DNA of 64,000 nucleotides from Parerythrobacter lacustris. GTDB taxonomy: Bacteria; Pseudomonadota; Alphaproteobacteria; Sphingomonadales; Sphingomonadaceae. The stretch lies in contig NZ_JANKHH010000003.1 in NCBI RefSeq assembly GCF_024626475.1, positions 558,001 to 622,000 on the forward strand, in the 5' to 3' direction. Shown piece after piece: positions 19,862 through 29,909 of this stretch (its first letter is position 1; every line of letters begins with the position of its first letter). The notes under the pieces are model-generated. The model did no database searches. It was not told the DNA's origin and saw nothing but the letters and a program-made list of their open reading frames with translations. Made by a program: the position numbers and the translations under genes.

Positions 19862-20165
19862 CGTCATCCCAGCGAAGGCTGGGATCGCCGTCCTCCTGGT
19901 TGGACGTTAAACCGCCGGGCAAGATTTCAAGTCCGCCACTGGCGGCACCAGGCCCCCGCTTTTGCGAGGGCTGCGTTTCGAAAACCTCCGGGTTTTCAAA
20001 ACTTGGGATACCGCCGGATCTGATCCGGGTCTGCGTCCCCCGTCTCGCTCAGGCAGCCATTCCGGCTGCACGAGCATTCAGCCCGGACGGGGCGACGCAT
20101 CTAAAACTGGGCTGGCAAGCACCTCGGGATGGGCCCGTTGTGCCTCTGTGTTAGGAGTTTTGACG
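19862..20165. repeat. dispersed repeat segment between rpsJ and rplC
   Basis: It begins with CGTCATCCCAGCGAAGGCTGGGAT (19862-19885), a copy of the dispersed palindrome. Further palindromic pieces follow, including GAAAACC-TCC-GGGTTTTC near 19980. No gene is present. The last part holds the rplC ribosome-binding site (TTAGGAG). The gap suggests insertion of repeat elements inside the S10 operon. Confidence 0.6.
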
Positions 20166-21038
20166 ATGCGCACCGGCGTGATCGCAAAGAAAGTCGGGAT
20201 GACCCGCCTGTTTCAGGAAGATGGACGTCACGTTCCCGTGACCGTCCTCGCCCTGGAAGATTGCCAGGTCGTGTCCCACCGCACCGCAGACCGCGATGGT
20301 TACTTCGCGCTGCAGGTCGGTTCGGGCGTGGCCAAGCAGAAGAATGTCAACAAGCCGCAACGCGAACATTTCGCCAAGGCTGAAGTGCCGCTGAAGATGA
20401 AGGTCGCGGAATTCCGCGTGTCGGACGAAGACGGGCTGATGCCGGTCGGTTCGACCATCTCGGCAGAGCATTTCGTCGCCGGCCAGAAGGTCGACATCAC
20501 CGGCCACACGCAGGGCAAGGGTTTTGCCGGTGCGATGAAGCGCTGGGGTTTCGGGGGCATGCGCGCGTCGCACGGTGTCTCGATCAGCCACCGCGCCCAC
20601 GGCTCGACCGGTCAGAACCAGGATCCGGGCAAGGTCTTCAAGAACAAGAAGATGGCCGGCCATATGGGTGACCGTCAGCGCACCCAGCAAAACCTCGAAG
20701 TCGTCCGTACCGACGCGACCCGCGGCCTGATCTTCGTGAAGGGCTCGGTGCCCGGTCACAAGAACGCCTGGCTCGTCGTGCGCGATGCGGTCAAACTGCC
20801 GCTTCCCGAAGGCGTGCCGTTCCCCGGCGCGATCCTCGAGAAGAAGAGCACCGCTCCCGAGCATGAGGAAGCCGCTCCCGGTCTCGTCGAAGCTGCTGCC
20901 GAGCACGAAGTGCATGAGCAGGTCGATGCAGCTCAGCAGGAAGAACTGCTGAAGACCCAGGAAGCGGGCGCCGAAGTCGAAACCACCACCGAAGGTCAGG
21001 CCGATGCCGCGACCGACGGTGAGAGCAAGGAGTCCTGA
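20166..21038 (+). CDS. rplC: 50S ribosomal protein L3, with long acidic tail
   Basis: 290 residues starting [21 protein letters not shown]3 binds 23S rRNA near the peptidyl-transferase centre and is an early assembly protein. The core through about residue 225 is normal ([20 protein letters not shown]). The last 65 or so residues are a Glu/Ala/Gln-rich tail absent from the 209-residue E. coli protein. The start has TAGGAGTTTTGACG upstream. L4 follows 2 bases after the stop. Confidence 0.97.
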   Translation: MRTGVIAKKVGMTRLFQEDGRHVPVTVLALEDCQVVSHRTADRDGYFALQVGSGVAKQKNVNKPQREHFAKAEVPLKMKVAEFRVSDEDGLMPVGSTISAEHFVAGQKVDITGHTQGKGFAGAMKRWGFGGMRASHGVSISHRAHGSTGQNQDPGKVFKNKKMAGHMGDRQRTQQNLEVVRTDATRGLIFVKGSVPGHKNAWLVVRDAVKLPLPEGVPFPGAILEKKSTAPEHEEAAPGLVEAAAEHEVHEQVDAAQQEELLKTQEAGAEVETTTEGQADAATDGESKES

Positions 21039-21040
21039 TC

Positions 21041-21664
21041 GTGAAGGTCAAGGTCCAGAAAATCGACGGCAAGGCCGCCGGTGATGTCGAGCTCAACGAT
21101 GCCGTGTTCGGTGTCGAGCCGCGCGCCGATATCCTGCACCGCGTCGTCACGTGGCAGCTCGAAAAGCGCCGCGCGACGGCCCGTCCGACCCGCGAACGTG
21201 CCGACGTTGCCCGCACCGGCAAGAAGTTCGGTCGCCAGAAGGGTGGCGGCGGTGCGCGTCACGGTGACCGTGCAGCTCCGATCTTCATCGGTGGCGGCAA
21301 GGCCCACGGTGCCCGCAAGCGCGACTTCAATCCGTCGCTCAACAAGAAGATCCGTGCGCTCGGCCTCAAGATGGCCCTGTCGAGCAAGGCGAAGGACGGC
21401 CTGATCGTCGTCGACAGCCTCGAGCTCACGGATGCCAAGACCAAGGCGCTCGCAGCGACCTTCGGCAAGAACGGCTGGAGCGGCAAGGTGCTCTTCATCG
21501 ATGGCGACGCAGTGAACGAAGGTTTCAAGAAGGCTTCGAGCAACCTGCCCGGCATCAACGTCATGCCGGCGACGGGCGCCAACGTATACGACATCCTGAA
21601 GCACGACACGCTGGTCCTGACGAAGGACGCGGTGGAAAAGCTGGAGGCCCGTTTCAATGGCTAA
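21041..21664 (+). CDS. rplD: 50S ribosomal protein L4
   Basis: 207 residues with a GTG start. It contains the conserved loop region [20 protein letters not shown] that extends into the peptide exit tunnel wall. In E. coli, L4 also represses the S10 operon; whether it does so here is not visible. It overlaps rplW by 8 bases. Confidence 0.97.
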   Translation: MKVKVQKIDGKAAGDVELNDAVFGVEPRADILHRVVTWQLEKRRATARPTRERADVARTGKKFGRQKGGGGARHGDRAAPIFIGGGKAHGARKRDFNPSLNKKIRALGLKMALSSKAKDGLIVVDSLELTDAKTKALAATFGKNGWSGKVLFIDGDAVNEGFKKASSNLPGINVMPATGANVYDILKHDTLVLTKDAVEKLEARFNG

Positions 21665-21965
21665 GAAGCAGGAAATCGACGCGCGTCACTATGACGTGAT
21701 CGTTGCGCCGCACATCACGGAAAAGAGCACTCTGGCGTCGGAGCACAACGCCGTGGTGTTCAAGGTGGCGAACGACGCGACCAAGCCGCAGATCAAGGAT
21801 GCGGTCGAAGCGCTGTTCGGCGTCAAGGTCACTGGCGTGAACACGATCGTGGTGAAAGGCAAGACCAAGCGCTGGAAGGGCAAGCCCTACAAGCGCACCG
21901 ACCTCAAGAAGGCGGTCGTAACGCTGGCCGAGGGTGACTCGATCGACGTCACCAGCGGTCTCTGA
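21657..21965 (+). CDS. rplW: 50S ribosomal protein L23
   Basis: 102 residues, opening [20 protein letters not shown], with [20 protein letters not shown] typical of L23. It lies at the exit of the peptide tunnel and is the docking site for trigger factor and the signal recognition particle. Its start overlaps the end of rplD. Confidence 0.97.
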   Translation: MAKKQEIDARHYDVIVAPHITEKSTLASEHNAVVFKVANDATKPQIKDAVEALFGVKVTGVNTIVVKGKTKRWKGKPYKRTDLKKAVVTLAEGDSIDVTSGL

Positions 21966-21980
21966 GGGCAGGAATAGATC

Positions 21981-22817
21981 ATGGCACTCAAGAATTACAA
22001 ACCGACCAGCCCGGCGCGCCGCGGCCTGATCCTCGTCGACAAGTCCGGCCTGTACAAGGGCAAGCCGGTCAAGTCGCTGACCGAAGGCAAGCGCAAGACC
22101 GGTGGCCGCAACAACAAGGGTCATGTCACTTCGCGTGGCATCGCCGGCGGTCACAAGCAGAAGTACCGCTTCATCGACTTCAAGCGCCGGAAGTGGGACG
22201 TCGAAGGCACCGTGGAACGGATCGAATACGATCCCAACCGCACGGCCTTCATCGCGCTCATCAAGTATGCCGACGATGAACTGGCCTACATCATCGCCCC
22301 GCAGCGTCTCGCTGTCGGCGACAAGGTGATCGCAGGCGAGAAGACCGACACCAAGCCGGGCAACGCGATGTTGCTGGGGCAGATGCCGGTCGGCACGATC
22401 TGCCACAACGTCGAAATGAAGCCGGGCAAGGGCGGCCAGATCGCCCGTTCGGCCGGCGCCTACGTCCAGCTCGTCGGTCGCGACCGCGGGATGGTGATCG
22501 TGCGCCTCAACAGCGGCGAGCAGCGTTACCTGCGCGCCGATTGCATGGGTACGGTTGGCGCGGTGTCGAACCCCGACAACCAGAACCAGAACTTCGGCAA
22601 AGCCGGTCGCACCCGCTGGAAGGGCCGCCGCCCGCTGACCCGCGGTGTGGCCAAGAACCCGGTCGATCACCCGCACGGCGGTGGTGAAGGCAAGACCTCG
22701 GGCGGCCGTCACCCGGTCACGCCATGGGGCAAGCCGACCAAGGGCGCTCGGACCCGCAACAACAAGGCGACCGACAAGATGATCATCCGTTCGCGTCACG
22801 CGAAGAAGAAGAGGTAA
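21981..22817 (+). CDS. rplB: 50S ribosomal protein L2
   Basis: 278 residues, normal length. It contains the conserved C-terminal [20 protein letters not shown], with the histidine implicated in peptidyl-transferase centre organisation. L2 is a primary 23S rRNA-binding protein needed for subunit joining. The gene follows rplW by 15 bases. Confidence 0.98.
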   Translation: MALKNYKPTSPARRGLILVDKSGLYKGKPVKSLTEGKRKTGGRNNKGHVTSRGIAGGHKQKYRFIDFKRRKWDVEGTVERIEYDPNRTAFIALIKYADDELAYIIAPQRLAVGDKVIAGEKTDTKPGNAMLLGQMPVGTICHNVEMKPGKGGQIARSAGAYVQLVGRDRGMVIVRLNSGEQRYLRADCMGTVGAVSNPDNQNQNFGKAGRTRWKGRRPLTRGVAKNPVDHPHGGGEGKTSGGRHPVTPWGKPTKGARTRNNKATDKMIIRSRHAKKKR

Positions 22818-22823
22818 CCGGAC

Positions 22824-23099
22824 ATGGCACGCTCCGTCTGGAAAGGTCCGTTCGTCGAACTCAGCCTGCTGAAGAAGGCAGAAGACGCGCAGGAAACGAA
22901 CAACACCAAGCCGATCAAGACCTGGTCGCGCCGTTCGACGATTCTGCCGCAATTCGTCGGCCTGACGTTCAACGTCTACAACGGCCACAAATTCATCCCG
23001 GTCTCCGTCTCGGAAGAGATGGTCGGCCACAAGCTCGGCGAATTCGCACCGACGCGGTTCTTCCCGGGTCACGTCGCCGACAAGAAGGGCAAGCGGTAA
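22824..23099 (+). CDS. rpsS: 30S ribosomal protein S19
   Basis: 91 residues starting [20 protein letters not shown], with [13 protein letters not shown] near the end, diagnostic of S19. It sits in the 30S head next to S13. The stop TAA shares one base with the rplV start (TAATG). Confidence 0.97.
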   Translation: MARSVWKGPFVELSLLKKAEDAQETNNTKPIKTWSRRSTILPQFVGLTFNVYNGHKFIPVSVSEEMVGHKLGEFAPTRFFPGHVADKKGKR

Positions 23100-23476
23100 T
23101 GGGCAAGGCAAAATCTCCCCGTCGCGTCGGCGAAAACGAGGCGCTGGCCGTCGGCACCACGATCCGTGGTTCGGCGCAGAAGCTGAACCTCGTGGCCGCA
23201 CTGATCCGCGGCAAGAAGGCCGAGGACGCGCTGAACATCCTGTCCTTCTCCAAGAAGGCGATGGCGAGGGACGCCAGCAAGGTCCTCGCGTCGGCGATCG
23301 CCAATGCGGAGAACAACCACAATCTGGATGTCGACGCACTGGTCGTGGCGGAAGCTTCGGTCGGCAAGTCGATTACCATGAAGCGTTTCCACGTGCGCGG
23401 TCGCGGCAAGTCGACCCGCATCCTCAAGCCGTTCAGTCGGCTGCGGATCGTGGTGCGCGAGCAGGAAGAGGCGTAA
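23099..23476 (+). CDS. rplV: 50S ribosomal protein L22
   Basis: 125 residues from the ATG at 23099. The beta-hairpin that lines the exit tunnel lies in the second half ([20 protein letters not shown]), and [10 protein letters not shown] closes it. L22 binds several 23S rRNA domains and forms part of the tunnel constriction with L4. It is coupled to rpsS by a one-base overlap. Confidence 0.97.
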   Translation: MGKAKSPRRVGENEALAVGTTIRGSAQKLNLVAALIRGKKAEDALNILSFSKKAMARDASKVLASAIANAENNHNLDVDALVVAEASVGKSITMKRFHVRGRGKSTRILKPFSRLRIVVREQEEA

Positions 23477-23477
23477 G

Positions 23478-24173
23478 ATGGGTCAGAAGAGCAATCCGAT
23501 CGGTCTGCGCCTGCAGATCAACCGCACCTGGGACAGCCGCTGGTACGCCGAAGGGCGCGACTATGCCAAGCTGCTCAAGGAAGACATTACGATCCGCAAG
23601 TACATCATGGAAAGCCTGCCCCAGGCAGCGATTTCCAAGGTGGTGATCGAGCGCCCGGCCAAGCTGTGCCGCGTGTCCATCTATGCCGCACGCCCCGGCG
23701 TGATCATCGGCAAGAAGGGCGCGGACATCGAGAAGCTGCGTTCGAAGCTGGCTTCGATGACCGACAGCGAAGTGAAGCTGAACATCGTCGAGATCCGCAA
23801 GCCGGAAATCGACGCCAAGCTCGTCGCCCAGGGCATCGCGGACCAGTTGATCCGCCGCGTTGCGTTCCGTCGTGCGATGAAGCGCGCGGTGCAGTCGGCC
23901 CTGCGTCTTGGCGCCGAAGGCATCAAGATCGTCTGCGGCGGCCGTCTCGGCGGCGCTGAAATCGCCCGCGTCGAATGGTACCGCGAAGGCCGCGTTCCGC
24001 TCCACACGCTGCGTGCGAACGTCGATTACGCCGAAGCCGAAGCGCTGACTGCCTATGGCATCATCGGCATCAAGTGCTGGATCTTCAAGGGCGAAATCCT
24101 CGCGCATGATCCGACCGCGCAAGACCGACTGATGATGGAAGCGCAAACTTCCGGCGTCCGTCCGGCGCGCTGA
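23478..24173 (+). CDS. rpsC: 30S ribosomal protein S3
   Basis: 231 residues: [20 protein letters not shown] at the start, the KH domain with [19 protein letters not shown] (GxxG loop), then the S3 C-terminal domain ([20 protein letters not shown]). S3 forms part of the mRNA entry channel. One base separates it from rplV. Confidence 0.98.
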   Translation: MGQKSNPIGLRLQINRTWDSRWYAEGRDYAKLLKEDITIRKYIMESLPQAAISKVVIERPAKLCRVSIYAARPGVIIGKKGADIEKLRSKLASMTDSEVKLNIVEIRKPEIDAKLVAQGIADQLIRRVAFRRAMKRAVQSALRLGAEGIKIVCGGRLGGAEIARVEWYREGRVPLHTLRANVDYAEAEALTAYGIIGIKCWIFKGEILAHDPTAQDRLMMEAQTSGVRPAR

Positions 24174-24194
24174 TTGCAGGATTAGGAAAGAACC

Positions 24195-24626
24195 ATGCTG
24201 CAACCGAAGAAAACCAAGTTCCGCAAGGCTTTCAAGGGCCGGATCAAGGGCGACGCGAAGGGCGGCACGACGCTGAACTTCGGCTCGTACGGTCTCAAGG
24301 CGCTCGAGCCGGAGCGGATCACCGCCCGCCAGATCGAGGCCGCCCGCCGTGCGATCACCCGCGCCATCAAGCGCCAGGGCCGCCTGTGGATCCGCGTGTT
24401 CCCCGACGTGCCTGTGTCGAAGAAGCCGGCCGAAGTCCGTCAGGGCAAGGGCAAGGGCTCGATCGAATATTGGGCTGCACGGGTCAAGCCGGGCCGCATC
24501 CTGTTCGAACTCGACGGTGTGCCGGGTCCGGTCGCCGCGACCGCGTTCGAGCGCGCCGCGATGAAGCTTCCCATCAAGACCAAGGTCGTTGCCCGTCTCG
24601 GCGACACCTCGCACCTGGAGGGCTGA
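24195..24626 (+). CDS. rplP: 50S ribosomal protein L16
   Basis: 143 residues starting [20 protein letters not shown], with the [20 protein letters not shown] loop of L16. It binds near the A-site tRNA and organises the peptidyl-transferase region late in assembly. The ribosome-binding site is AGGAAAG. Confidence 0.97.
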   Translation: MLQPKKTKFRKAFKGRIKGDAKGGTTLNFGSYGLKALEPERITARQIEAARRAITRAIKRQGRLWIRVFPDVPVSKKPAEVRQGKGKGSIEYWAARVKPGRILFELDGVPGPVAATAFERAAMKLPIKTKVVARLGDTSHLEG

Positions 24627-24629
24627 TAG

Positions 24630-24851
24630 ATGGCCCAGAAGAACAAGACCACCGTGGAAGACCTCCGCACCAAGACCGACGATCAGCTTTCGGAGCAGCT
24701 CGTCGAACTGAAGCGCGAACAGTTCAACCTCCGCTTCCAGGCGGCGACCAACCAGTTGGAAGCCCCGGCGCGGATCAGGCAAGTCCGCCGCTCGATTGCG
24801 CAGATCAAGACTCTGCAGACCGAGCGCGCTGCGGCTTCTGCCAAGGCTTAA
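24630..24851 (+). CDS. rpmC: 50S ribosomal protein L29
   Basis: 73 residues, two helices. The central [19 protein letters not shown] and [15 protein letters not shown] are characteristic. It sits at the tunnel exit next to L23. Three bases separate it from rplP. Confidence 0.95.
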   Translation: MAQKNKTTVEDLRTKTDDQLSEQLVELKREQFNLRFQAATNQLEAPARIRQVRRSIAQIKTLQTERAAASAKA

Positions 24852-24861
24852 GGAGCATACG

Positions 24862-25152
24862 ATGCCGAAACGTATCCTGATCGGGACCGTCACCTCCGAC
24901 AAGACCGACAAGACCGTGACCGTGAAGGTCGAACGCAAGGTGAAGCACCCGCTTTACGGGAAGATCATCCGCCGTTCGAAGAAGTATCACGCGCACGACG
25001 AGAAGAACGAATACACCGTGGGCGACACAGTCCGGATCGAGGAGACCAAACCGATCTCCAAGACCAAGACCTGGGCCGTCATCGACCGTGTGCAGGCATC
25101 GAAGGGCGTGGCTGTCGAAGCCGACCTCGATGTCCAGGCCGCGGGTAACTGA
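24862..25152 (+). CDS. rpsQ: 30S ribosomal protein S17
   Basis: 96 residues from the ATG at 24862 (AAGGAG upstream), beginning [22 protein letters not shown]-fold primary 16S rRNA-binding protein. Slightly longer than the 84-residue E. coli protein because of a C-terminal tail ([15 protein letters not shown]). A frame extending upstream to 24796 is not the real start. Confidence 0.96.
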   Translation: MPKRILIGTVTSDKTDKTVTVKVERKVKHPLYGKIIRRSKKYHAHDEKNEYTVGDTVRIEETKPISKTKTWAVIDRVQASKGVAVEADLDVQAAGN

Positions 25153-25226
25153 AGCAAGCGATTAGGAACTGCCGGGCACCAGGTGATCTGGGCGTCTCGG
25201 CAAGCCAGTGAGAAGGAACCGGATCG

Positions 25227-25595
25227 ATGATCCAGATGCAATCCAATCTCGACGTCGCGGACAACAGCGGCGCAAAGCGCGTCCAGTGCATCAAGGTGCT
25301 GGGCGGGTCAAAGCGCCGGACTGCGTCCGTCGGCGACGTGATCGTGGTTTCCGTCAAGGAAGCCCAGCCGCGCGCCCGCGTGAAGAAGGGCGACGTTCAC
25401 CGCGCGGTGATCGTGCGCACCAAGAAGGACGTCCGTCGTCCCGATGGCAGCGTGATCCGCTTCGACAGCAACGCAGCCGTGCTGGTCAACAAGAACGAGG
25501 AGCCGATCGGCACCCGTATCTTCGGCCCGGTGGTTCGCGAGCTGCGCGGGCGCGGCTTCATGAAGATCATTTCGCTCGCTCCGGAGGTGCTGTGA
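25227..25595 (+). CDS. rplN: 50S ribosomal protein L14
   Basis: 122 residues, the usual L14 length: [20 protein letters not shown] at the start and the [20 protein letters not shown] core. It forms intersubunit bridges. The stop overlaps the rplX start by one base. Confidence 0.97.
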   Translation: MIQMQSNLDVADNSGAKRVQCIKVLGGSKRRTASVGDVIVVSVKEAQPRARVKKGDVHRAVIVRTKKDVRRPDGSVIRFDSNAAVLVNKNEEPIGTRIFGPVVRELRGRGFMKIISLAPEVL

Positions 25596-25915
25596 TGGCT
25601 GCCGCGAAGATCAAGAAGGGTGACAGCGTCGTCGTCCTGTCCGGCAAGGACAAGGGTAAGACCGGCACCGTGACCAAGGTCATGCCGAAGGATGCCAAGG
25701 TCGTGGTCGAAGGCGTCAACGTCGCGACCCGTCACCGCAAGCCGACCCAGGGCAACCCGCAGGGTGGCATCGATCGCTTCGCCGCGCCGATGCACATCTC
25801 GAAGGTGGCCGTGGCAGATCCGAAGGATGGCAAGCCGACCCGCGTCCGTTTCGAACAGAAGGACGGCAAGAAGGTCCGCGTTGCGGTCAAGTCCGGGGAG
25901 ACCATCGATGGCTGA
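25595..25915 (+). CDS. rplX: 50S ribosomal protein L24
   Basis: 106 residues from the ATG at 25595. It has the KOW motif [21 protein letters not shown]24 starts assembly of the large subunit. Both ends are coupled: one base shared with rplN and eight with rplE. Confidence 0.96.
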   Translation: MAAAKIKKGDSVVVLSGKDKGKTGTVTKVMPKDAKVVVEGVNVATRHRKPTQGNPQGGIDRFAAPMHISKVAVADPKDGKPTRVRFEQKDGKKVRVAVKSGETIDG

Positions 25916-26486
25916 TTACACGCCTCGCATGAAGAAGCGCTACGACGACGAGATCGTCAAGGCGATGACCGAGAAGTTCGGCTACACGAACCGTCTCCAG
26001 GTCCCGAAGCTGGAGAAGATCACGCTCAACATGGGCGTGGGCGAAGCCAGCCAGGACAAGAAGAAGGTCCAGACGGCCGCCGAGGAAATGGCGCTGATCG
26101 CCGGCCAGAAGCCGGTCATCACCAAGGCCAAGAAATCTATCGCCCAGTTCAAGCTGCGCGACGGCATGCCGATCGGTTGCAAGGTCAACCTGCGCCGTGA
26201 ACGCATGTTCGAATTCCTCGATCGTCTGGTGACGGTTGCGATGCCGCGCATTCGCGACTTTCGTGGCCTGAACCCCAAGTCGTTCGATGGCCGTGGCAAC
26301 TATGCCATGGGTATCAAGGAGCAGATCATCTTCCCCGAGATCAGCTACGACAAGATCGACAAGGTGCGTGGCATGGACATCATCGTCACCACCACCGCGA
26401 AGACCGACGAGGAAGCACGCGAATTGCTGCGCCTGTTCGGTTTCCCGTTCCCGGCCGATGAAGCCGCAGAGAAGGAGGCGGCGTGA
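25908..26486 (+). CDS. rplE: 50S ribosomal protein L5
   Basis: 192 residues from the ATG at 25908 ([20 protein letters not shown]), with [21 protein letters not shown]5 binds 5S rRNA and contacts P-site tRNA. It has a short Glu/Ala-rich tail beyond the usual 179-residue end. Confidence 0.97.
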   Translation: MADYTPRMKKRYDDEIVKAMTEKFGYTNRLQVPKLEKITLNMGVGEASQDKKKVQTAAEEMALIAGQKPVITKAKKSIAQFKLRDGMPIGCKVNLRRERMFEFLDRLVTVAMPRIRDFRGLNPKSFDGRGNYAMGIKEQIIFPEISYDKIDKVRGMDIIVTTTAKTDEEARELLRLFGFPFPADEAAEKEAA

Positions 26487-26515
26487 GCCGCCGCTAGGAA
26501 GAGAGCTTAAGTCCA

Positions 26516-26821
26516 ATGGCGAAACTGAGTTCCATCAACAAGAACGAGCGTCGCAAGAAGCTGGTTCTGAAGTACGCGGCGAAATACGCCAAGCTGAAGG
26601 CGATTGCCGATGACGAATCGCTCGACGAGGGCGAGCGTCTGATCGCGCGCCTGAAGATGGCGGAGATCCCGCGCAACGGGAATCCCACCCGCGTGCGCAA
26701 CCGCTGCGCCACCACCGGCCGCCCGCGCGGCTATTATCGCAAGTTCGGTATCAACCGTATCGAACTGCGTCAGCTTGGCACCCGGGGCATGATCCCGGGC
26801 CTGACCAAGTCGAGCTGGTGA
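26516..26821 (+). CDS. rpsN: 30S ribosomal protein S14
   Basis: 101 residues, the long zinc-free form: [20 protein letters not shown], then [20 protein letters not shown] and LTKSSW. The zinc-ribbon cysteines of the short form are absent. It assembles late into the 30S head. Confidence 0.97.
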   Translation: MAKLSSINKNERRKKLVLKYAAKYAKLKAIADDESLDEGERLIARLKMAEIPRNGNPTRVRNRCATTGRPRGYYRKFGINRIELRQLGTRGMIPGLTKSSW

Positions 26822-26832
26822 GGAATCGATAG

Positions 26833-27228
26833 ATGGCTTTGACCGATCCCCTGGGTGATATGCTCACCCGTATCCGCAACGGCCAGCGCGCGAAGAAGGA
26901 CAGCGTCCTCTCGCCCGCCAGCAAGCTGCGTGCAAATGTTCTCGAAGTGCTCCAGCGCGAAGGCTACATCCGTGGCTTCAGCGAAGACGCTTCGGGCAAG
27001 CACCCCGCGCTGCGGATCGAACTGAAGTATTTCGAAGGCGAACCTGCAATCAAGCACGTTGCCCGCGTCTCCAAGCCTGGCCGCCGCGTCTACTCGGGTT
27101 CCAAGGAACTGCCGGTAGTGCGCAATGGCCTCGGCATCACCATCGTCTCGACGCCGAAGGGCGTGCTTTCGGATGCCGAAGCGCGCACCCAGAACGTCGG
27201 CGGCGAAGTGCTGGCGGAGGTGTTCTGA
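26833..27228 (+). CDS. rpsH: 30S ribosomal protein S8
   Basis: 131 residues, [20 protein letters not shown] at the start and [20 protein letters not shown] near the end. S8 is a primary 16S rRNA binder. In E. coli it is the translational repressor of the spc operon; no equivalent site was identified here. One-base overlap with rplF. Confidence 0.97.
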   Translation: MALTDPLGDMLTRIRNGQRAKKDSVLSPASKLRANVLEVLQREGYIRGFSEDASGKHPALRIELKYFEGEPAIKHVARVSKPGRRVYSGSKELPVVRNGLGITIVSTPKGVLSDAEARTQNVGGEVLAEVF

Positions 27229-27761
27229 TGAGCCGCATCGGAAAAGTTCCGGTCGCGATCCCGAGCGGGGTCGAGGCCAAGATCGAAGATCGCACCCTGT
27301 TGGTGAAGGGGCCCAAGGGCACTCTCTCGCTCGGGCTCAGCGACCTGATCGAGTACAAGCTCGAAGACGGCGTCATCTCGGTCAAGCCGGCCAACGACAC
27401 GCGCGCCGCCCGCAACCACTGGGGCATGCAGCGTACGCTGGTCTCGAACCTGGTCGAAGGCGTCACCGACGGTTTCTCCAAGGTGCTCGACATCAAGGGC
27501 GTCGGTTACCGTGCGAATGCGCAGGGCAAGAAGCTCAAGCTTCAGCTCGGCTATTCGCATGATGTCGATCTCGATGTGCCCGAAGGCCTCGAGGTGAAGA
27601 CCCCGGACCAGACCACGATCGAAATCTCGGGCATCGACAAACAGGCCGTCGGCCAGTTCGCCGCCGAGATCCGCCGCTGGCGCAAGCCCGAGCCGTACAA
27701 GGGCAAGGGCATCGCCTATCGCGGCGAGTATATCTTCCGCAAGGAAGGGAAGAAGAAGTAA
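27228..27761 (+). CDS. rplF: 50S ribosomal protein L6
   Basis: 177 residues: [20 protein letters not shown] and the C-terminal [20 protein letters not shown] signature. It lies at the base of the L7/L12 stalk near the factor-binding site. It overlaps rpsH by one base and is one base from rplR. Confidence 0.97.
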   Translation: MSRIGKVPVAIPSGVEAKIEDRTLLVKGPKGTLSLGLSDLIEYKLEDGVISVKPANDTRAARNHWGMQRTLVSNLVEGVTDGFSKVLDIKGVGYRANAQGKKLKLQLGYSHDVDLDVPEGLEVKTPDQTTIEISGIDKQAVGQFAAEIRRWRKPEPYKGKGIAYRGEYIFRKEGKKK

Positions 27762-27762
27762 G

Positions 27763-28107
27763 ATGGCAAAGCTTTCTCTCTTTGAACGCCGCCGCCGCCG
27801 CGTCCGCACCGCTCTCAAGAGCCGCGCTGGTGGCAAGCCGCGCCTTTCGATCCACCGGACCGGCAAGCACATCTATGCCCAGATCATCAACGACAAGGAC
27901 GGCCGCACTGTCGCTGCCGCCTCGACGCTTGGTGGCAAGGCGTCGGGTGCCAATGTCGATGCTGCGACCCAGGTCGGCAAGGACATCGCCGCTGCCGCCA
28001 AGAAGGCCGGCGTAACCTCTGTCGTGTTCGATCGCGGCGGGTTCCTGTTCCATGGCCGCGTCAAGGCGCTGGCCGATGCCGCCCGCGAAGGCGGGCTGGA
28101 GTTCTGA
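27763..28107 (+). CDS. rplR: 50S ribosomal protein L18
   Basis: 114 residues: [20 protein letters not shown] and the closing [21 protein letters not shown]18 binds 5S rRNA with L5 and L25. The stop TGA overlaps the rpsE start. Confidence 0.97.
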   Translation: MAKLSLFERRRRRVRTALKSRAGGKPRLSIHRTGKHIYAQIINDKDGRTVAAASTLGGKASGANVDAATQVGKDIAAAAKKAGVTSVVFDRGGFLFHGRVKALADAAREGGLEF

Positions 28108-28949
28108 TGATGCCCGAGAACGAAAACACCGAAAACCAGAACCCGGAAGCCGAAGCGGCGACCGCAGTTCCGGCAGAAGTCGAAGCGACCGAAGCCAAGG
28201 TTGAAGCAGCAGCCGCCGAGGCGGCCCCCGCTGTCGAAACCCCGGCGGTTGCCGAGACCCCTTCGGAAGCTGCCGAGACGCAGTCGGCCGGATCGGGCGA
28301 TCCGAGCGAGCCGCGCCGTGGCCGCGGTGGCCGTGGCGGCGAGCGTGGCGAAGGCGGCCGCGGGCGTGGTCGTGGCGGCCGTGACGATCGTCGCGGCAAG
28401 CGCGAGGAAGAAGACGACGGCATCATCGAGAAGCTCGTCCACATCAACCGCGTCTCGAAGACGGTGAAGGGCGGCAAGCGCTTCGGCTTCGCAGCGCTGG
28501 TCGTGGTGGGCGACGGCTCGGGCCGGGTCGGCTTCGGCCATGGCAAGGCGCGCGAAGTGCCGGAAGCCATCACCAAGGCAACCGCAGCCGCGCGCAAGAA
28601 GATGATCCGCGTTCCGCTCAAGGAAGGCCGTACGCTGCACCATGACGGCAATGGCCGCTTCGGCGCCGGCAAGGTCACCGTGCGCAGTGCGCCTCCGGGT
28701 ACCGGCATCATCGCTGGCGGTCCGATGCGCGCCGTGTTCGAGAGCCTGGGCGTAGCCGACGTGGTGACCAAGTCGGTCGGTACGTCGAACCCCTACAACA
28801 TGATCCGCGCCACTTTCGACGCTTTGCAGGACCAGACTTCGCCGAAGTCGGTCGCCCAGCGTCGCGGCAAGAAGGTCGCCGACCTTCTCGGCCGTGGTGG
28901 CGCGAGCGAAGCCGAGGCGGAAGCCGACGCTGCCGCGATTGCGGAGTAA
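28107..28949 (+). CDS. rpsE: 30S ribosomal protein S5 with long N-terminal extension
   Basis: 280 residues against 167 in E. coli. The S5 domain begins near residue 103 ([20 protein letters not shown]) and is complete ([20 protein letters not shown]). The first ~65 residues are Ala/Glu/Thr/Pro-rich and acidic, followed by an Arg/Gly segment ([20 protein letters not shown]). The ATG follows rplR by overlap, so the extension is not a start-site error: no other start near residue 100 has a ribosome-binding site. S5 lines the mRNA entry channel. Confidence 0.96.
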   Translation: MMPENENTENQNPEAEAATAVPAEVEATEAKVEAAAAEAAPAVETPAVAETPSEAAETQSAGSGDPSEPRRGRGGRGGERGEGGRGRGRGGRDDRRGKREEEDDGIIEKLVHINRVSKTVKGGKRFGFAALVVVGDGSGRVGFGHGKAREVPEAITKATAAARKKMIRVPLKEGRTLHHDGNGRFGAGKVTVRSAPPGTGIIAGGPMRAVFESLGVADVVTKSVGTSNPYNMIRATFDALQDQTSPKSVAQRRGKKVADLLGRGGASEAEAEADAAAIAE

Positions 28950-28954
28950 GACAG

Positions 28955-29140
28955 ATGGCCGAGCAGAAAACCATCACCTATAAGCAGATCGGTTCGCCGA
29001 TCCGCCGCCCCGAGAGCCAGCGCAAGATCCTGATCGGGCTGGGCCTCAACAAGATGCACAAGGTGGTGACCCGCCAGGACACCCCCGAAGTGCGCGGCGC
29101 GATCGCCAAGGTCCCTCATCTGGTGGCGATCGTCGACTGA
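28955..29140 (+). CDS. rpmD: 50S ribosomal protein L30
   Basis: 61 residues, [20 protein letters not shown] and [20 protein letters not shown], typical of L30. It starts 5 bases after rpsE. A 139-base gap with a dispersed repeat follows. Confidence 0.95.
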   Translation: MAEQKTITYKQIGSPIRRPESQRKILIGLGLNKMHKVVTRQDTPEVRGAIAKVPHLVAIVD

Positions 29141-29172
29141 TTGACTGTGGCGGGAGGGAGTTCGTCCTTCCC

Positions 29173-29202
29173 CGTCATTCTCGCGAAGGCGGGAATCCAG
29201 GG
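29173..29202. repeat. dispersed GTCATTC-type palindromic repeat
   Basis: CGTCATTCTCGCGAAGGCGGGAATCCAGGG, a single copy of the short dispersed repeat, in the gap between rpmD and rplO inside the spc operon. Confidence 0.7.
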
Positions 29203-29279
29203 CGACGAGCGCGAGCGTCCTTGGGCATAGCAACTGGGCCTCCGTTTTCACGGGGGTCAACTACAGCGAGTGCAAGAAC

Positions 29280-29804
29280 ATGAAACTGAACGACATTCGT
29301 GACAACGAAGGCGCCCGCAAGGGTCGCATGCGGATTGCCCGGGGCATTGGCTCGGGCAAGGGCAAGACCGGCGGACGCGGCCAGAAGGGCCAGAAGAGCC
29401 GCGAAGGCGTCTCTATCAAGGGCTTCGAAGGCGGCCAGATGCCGCTCCACATGCGCCTGCCGAAGCGCGGCTTCAACAACCCGTTCGGCAAGGACTATGC
29501 CGAAGTGAACCTGGGCATGATCCAGAAGTTCATCGACGCGAAGAAGCTCGACGCCAAGAAGGACGTCGACCACGCCGCGCTCAAAGCTGCGGGCCTCGCC
29601 CGTGGCGGCAAGGACGGCGTGCGCCTGCTGGCCAAGGGTGAACTGACCGCCAAGGTCAAGTTCGTCGTCGCCGGTGCCTCGAAGGGCGCGATCGAAGCGG
29701 TCGAAAAGGCCGGCGGTTCGGTCGAGGTGATCGATCGCGGCGCGCCCGAGCACGAAAAGAAGGCCGCCCGCGCTGCCGCCAACAAGGCAGCCAAGGCCAA
29801 GTAA
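29280..29804 (+). CDS. rplO: 50S ribosomal protein L15
   Basis: 174 residues, starting [20 protein letters not shown], with [20 protein letters not shown], the L15 glycine-rich region. It is longer than E. coli L15 (144) through the C-terminal Ala/Lys tail. Late assembly protein of the 50S subunit. The ribosome-binding site is weak (GCGAGTGCAAGAAC). Confidence 0.96.
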   Translation: MKLNDIRDNEGARKGRMRIARGIGSGKGKTGGRGQKGQKSREGVSIKGFEGGQMPLHMRLPKRGFNNPFGKDYAEVNLGMIQKFIDAKKLDAKKDVDHAALKAAGLARGGKDGVRLLAKGELTAKVKFVVAGASKGAIEAVEKAGGSVEVIDRGAPEHEKKAARAAANKAAKAK

Positions 29805-29909
29805 TCGACAAAAACGGGGGGCGGGGGTTCGACATCGTACCCTCCGCTCCCTATCTATCCTTCCTGAGCCGGGAGGGACCGGCGCAATCCTAGGGTATCG
29901 AACGTTCCG

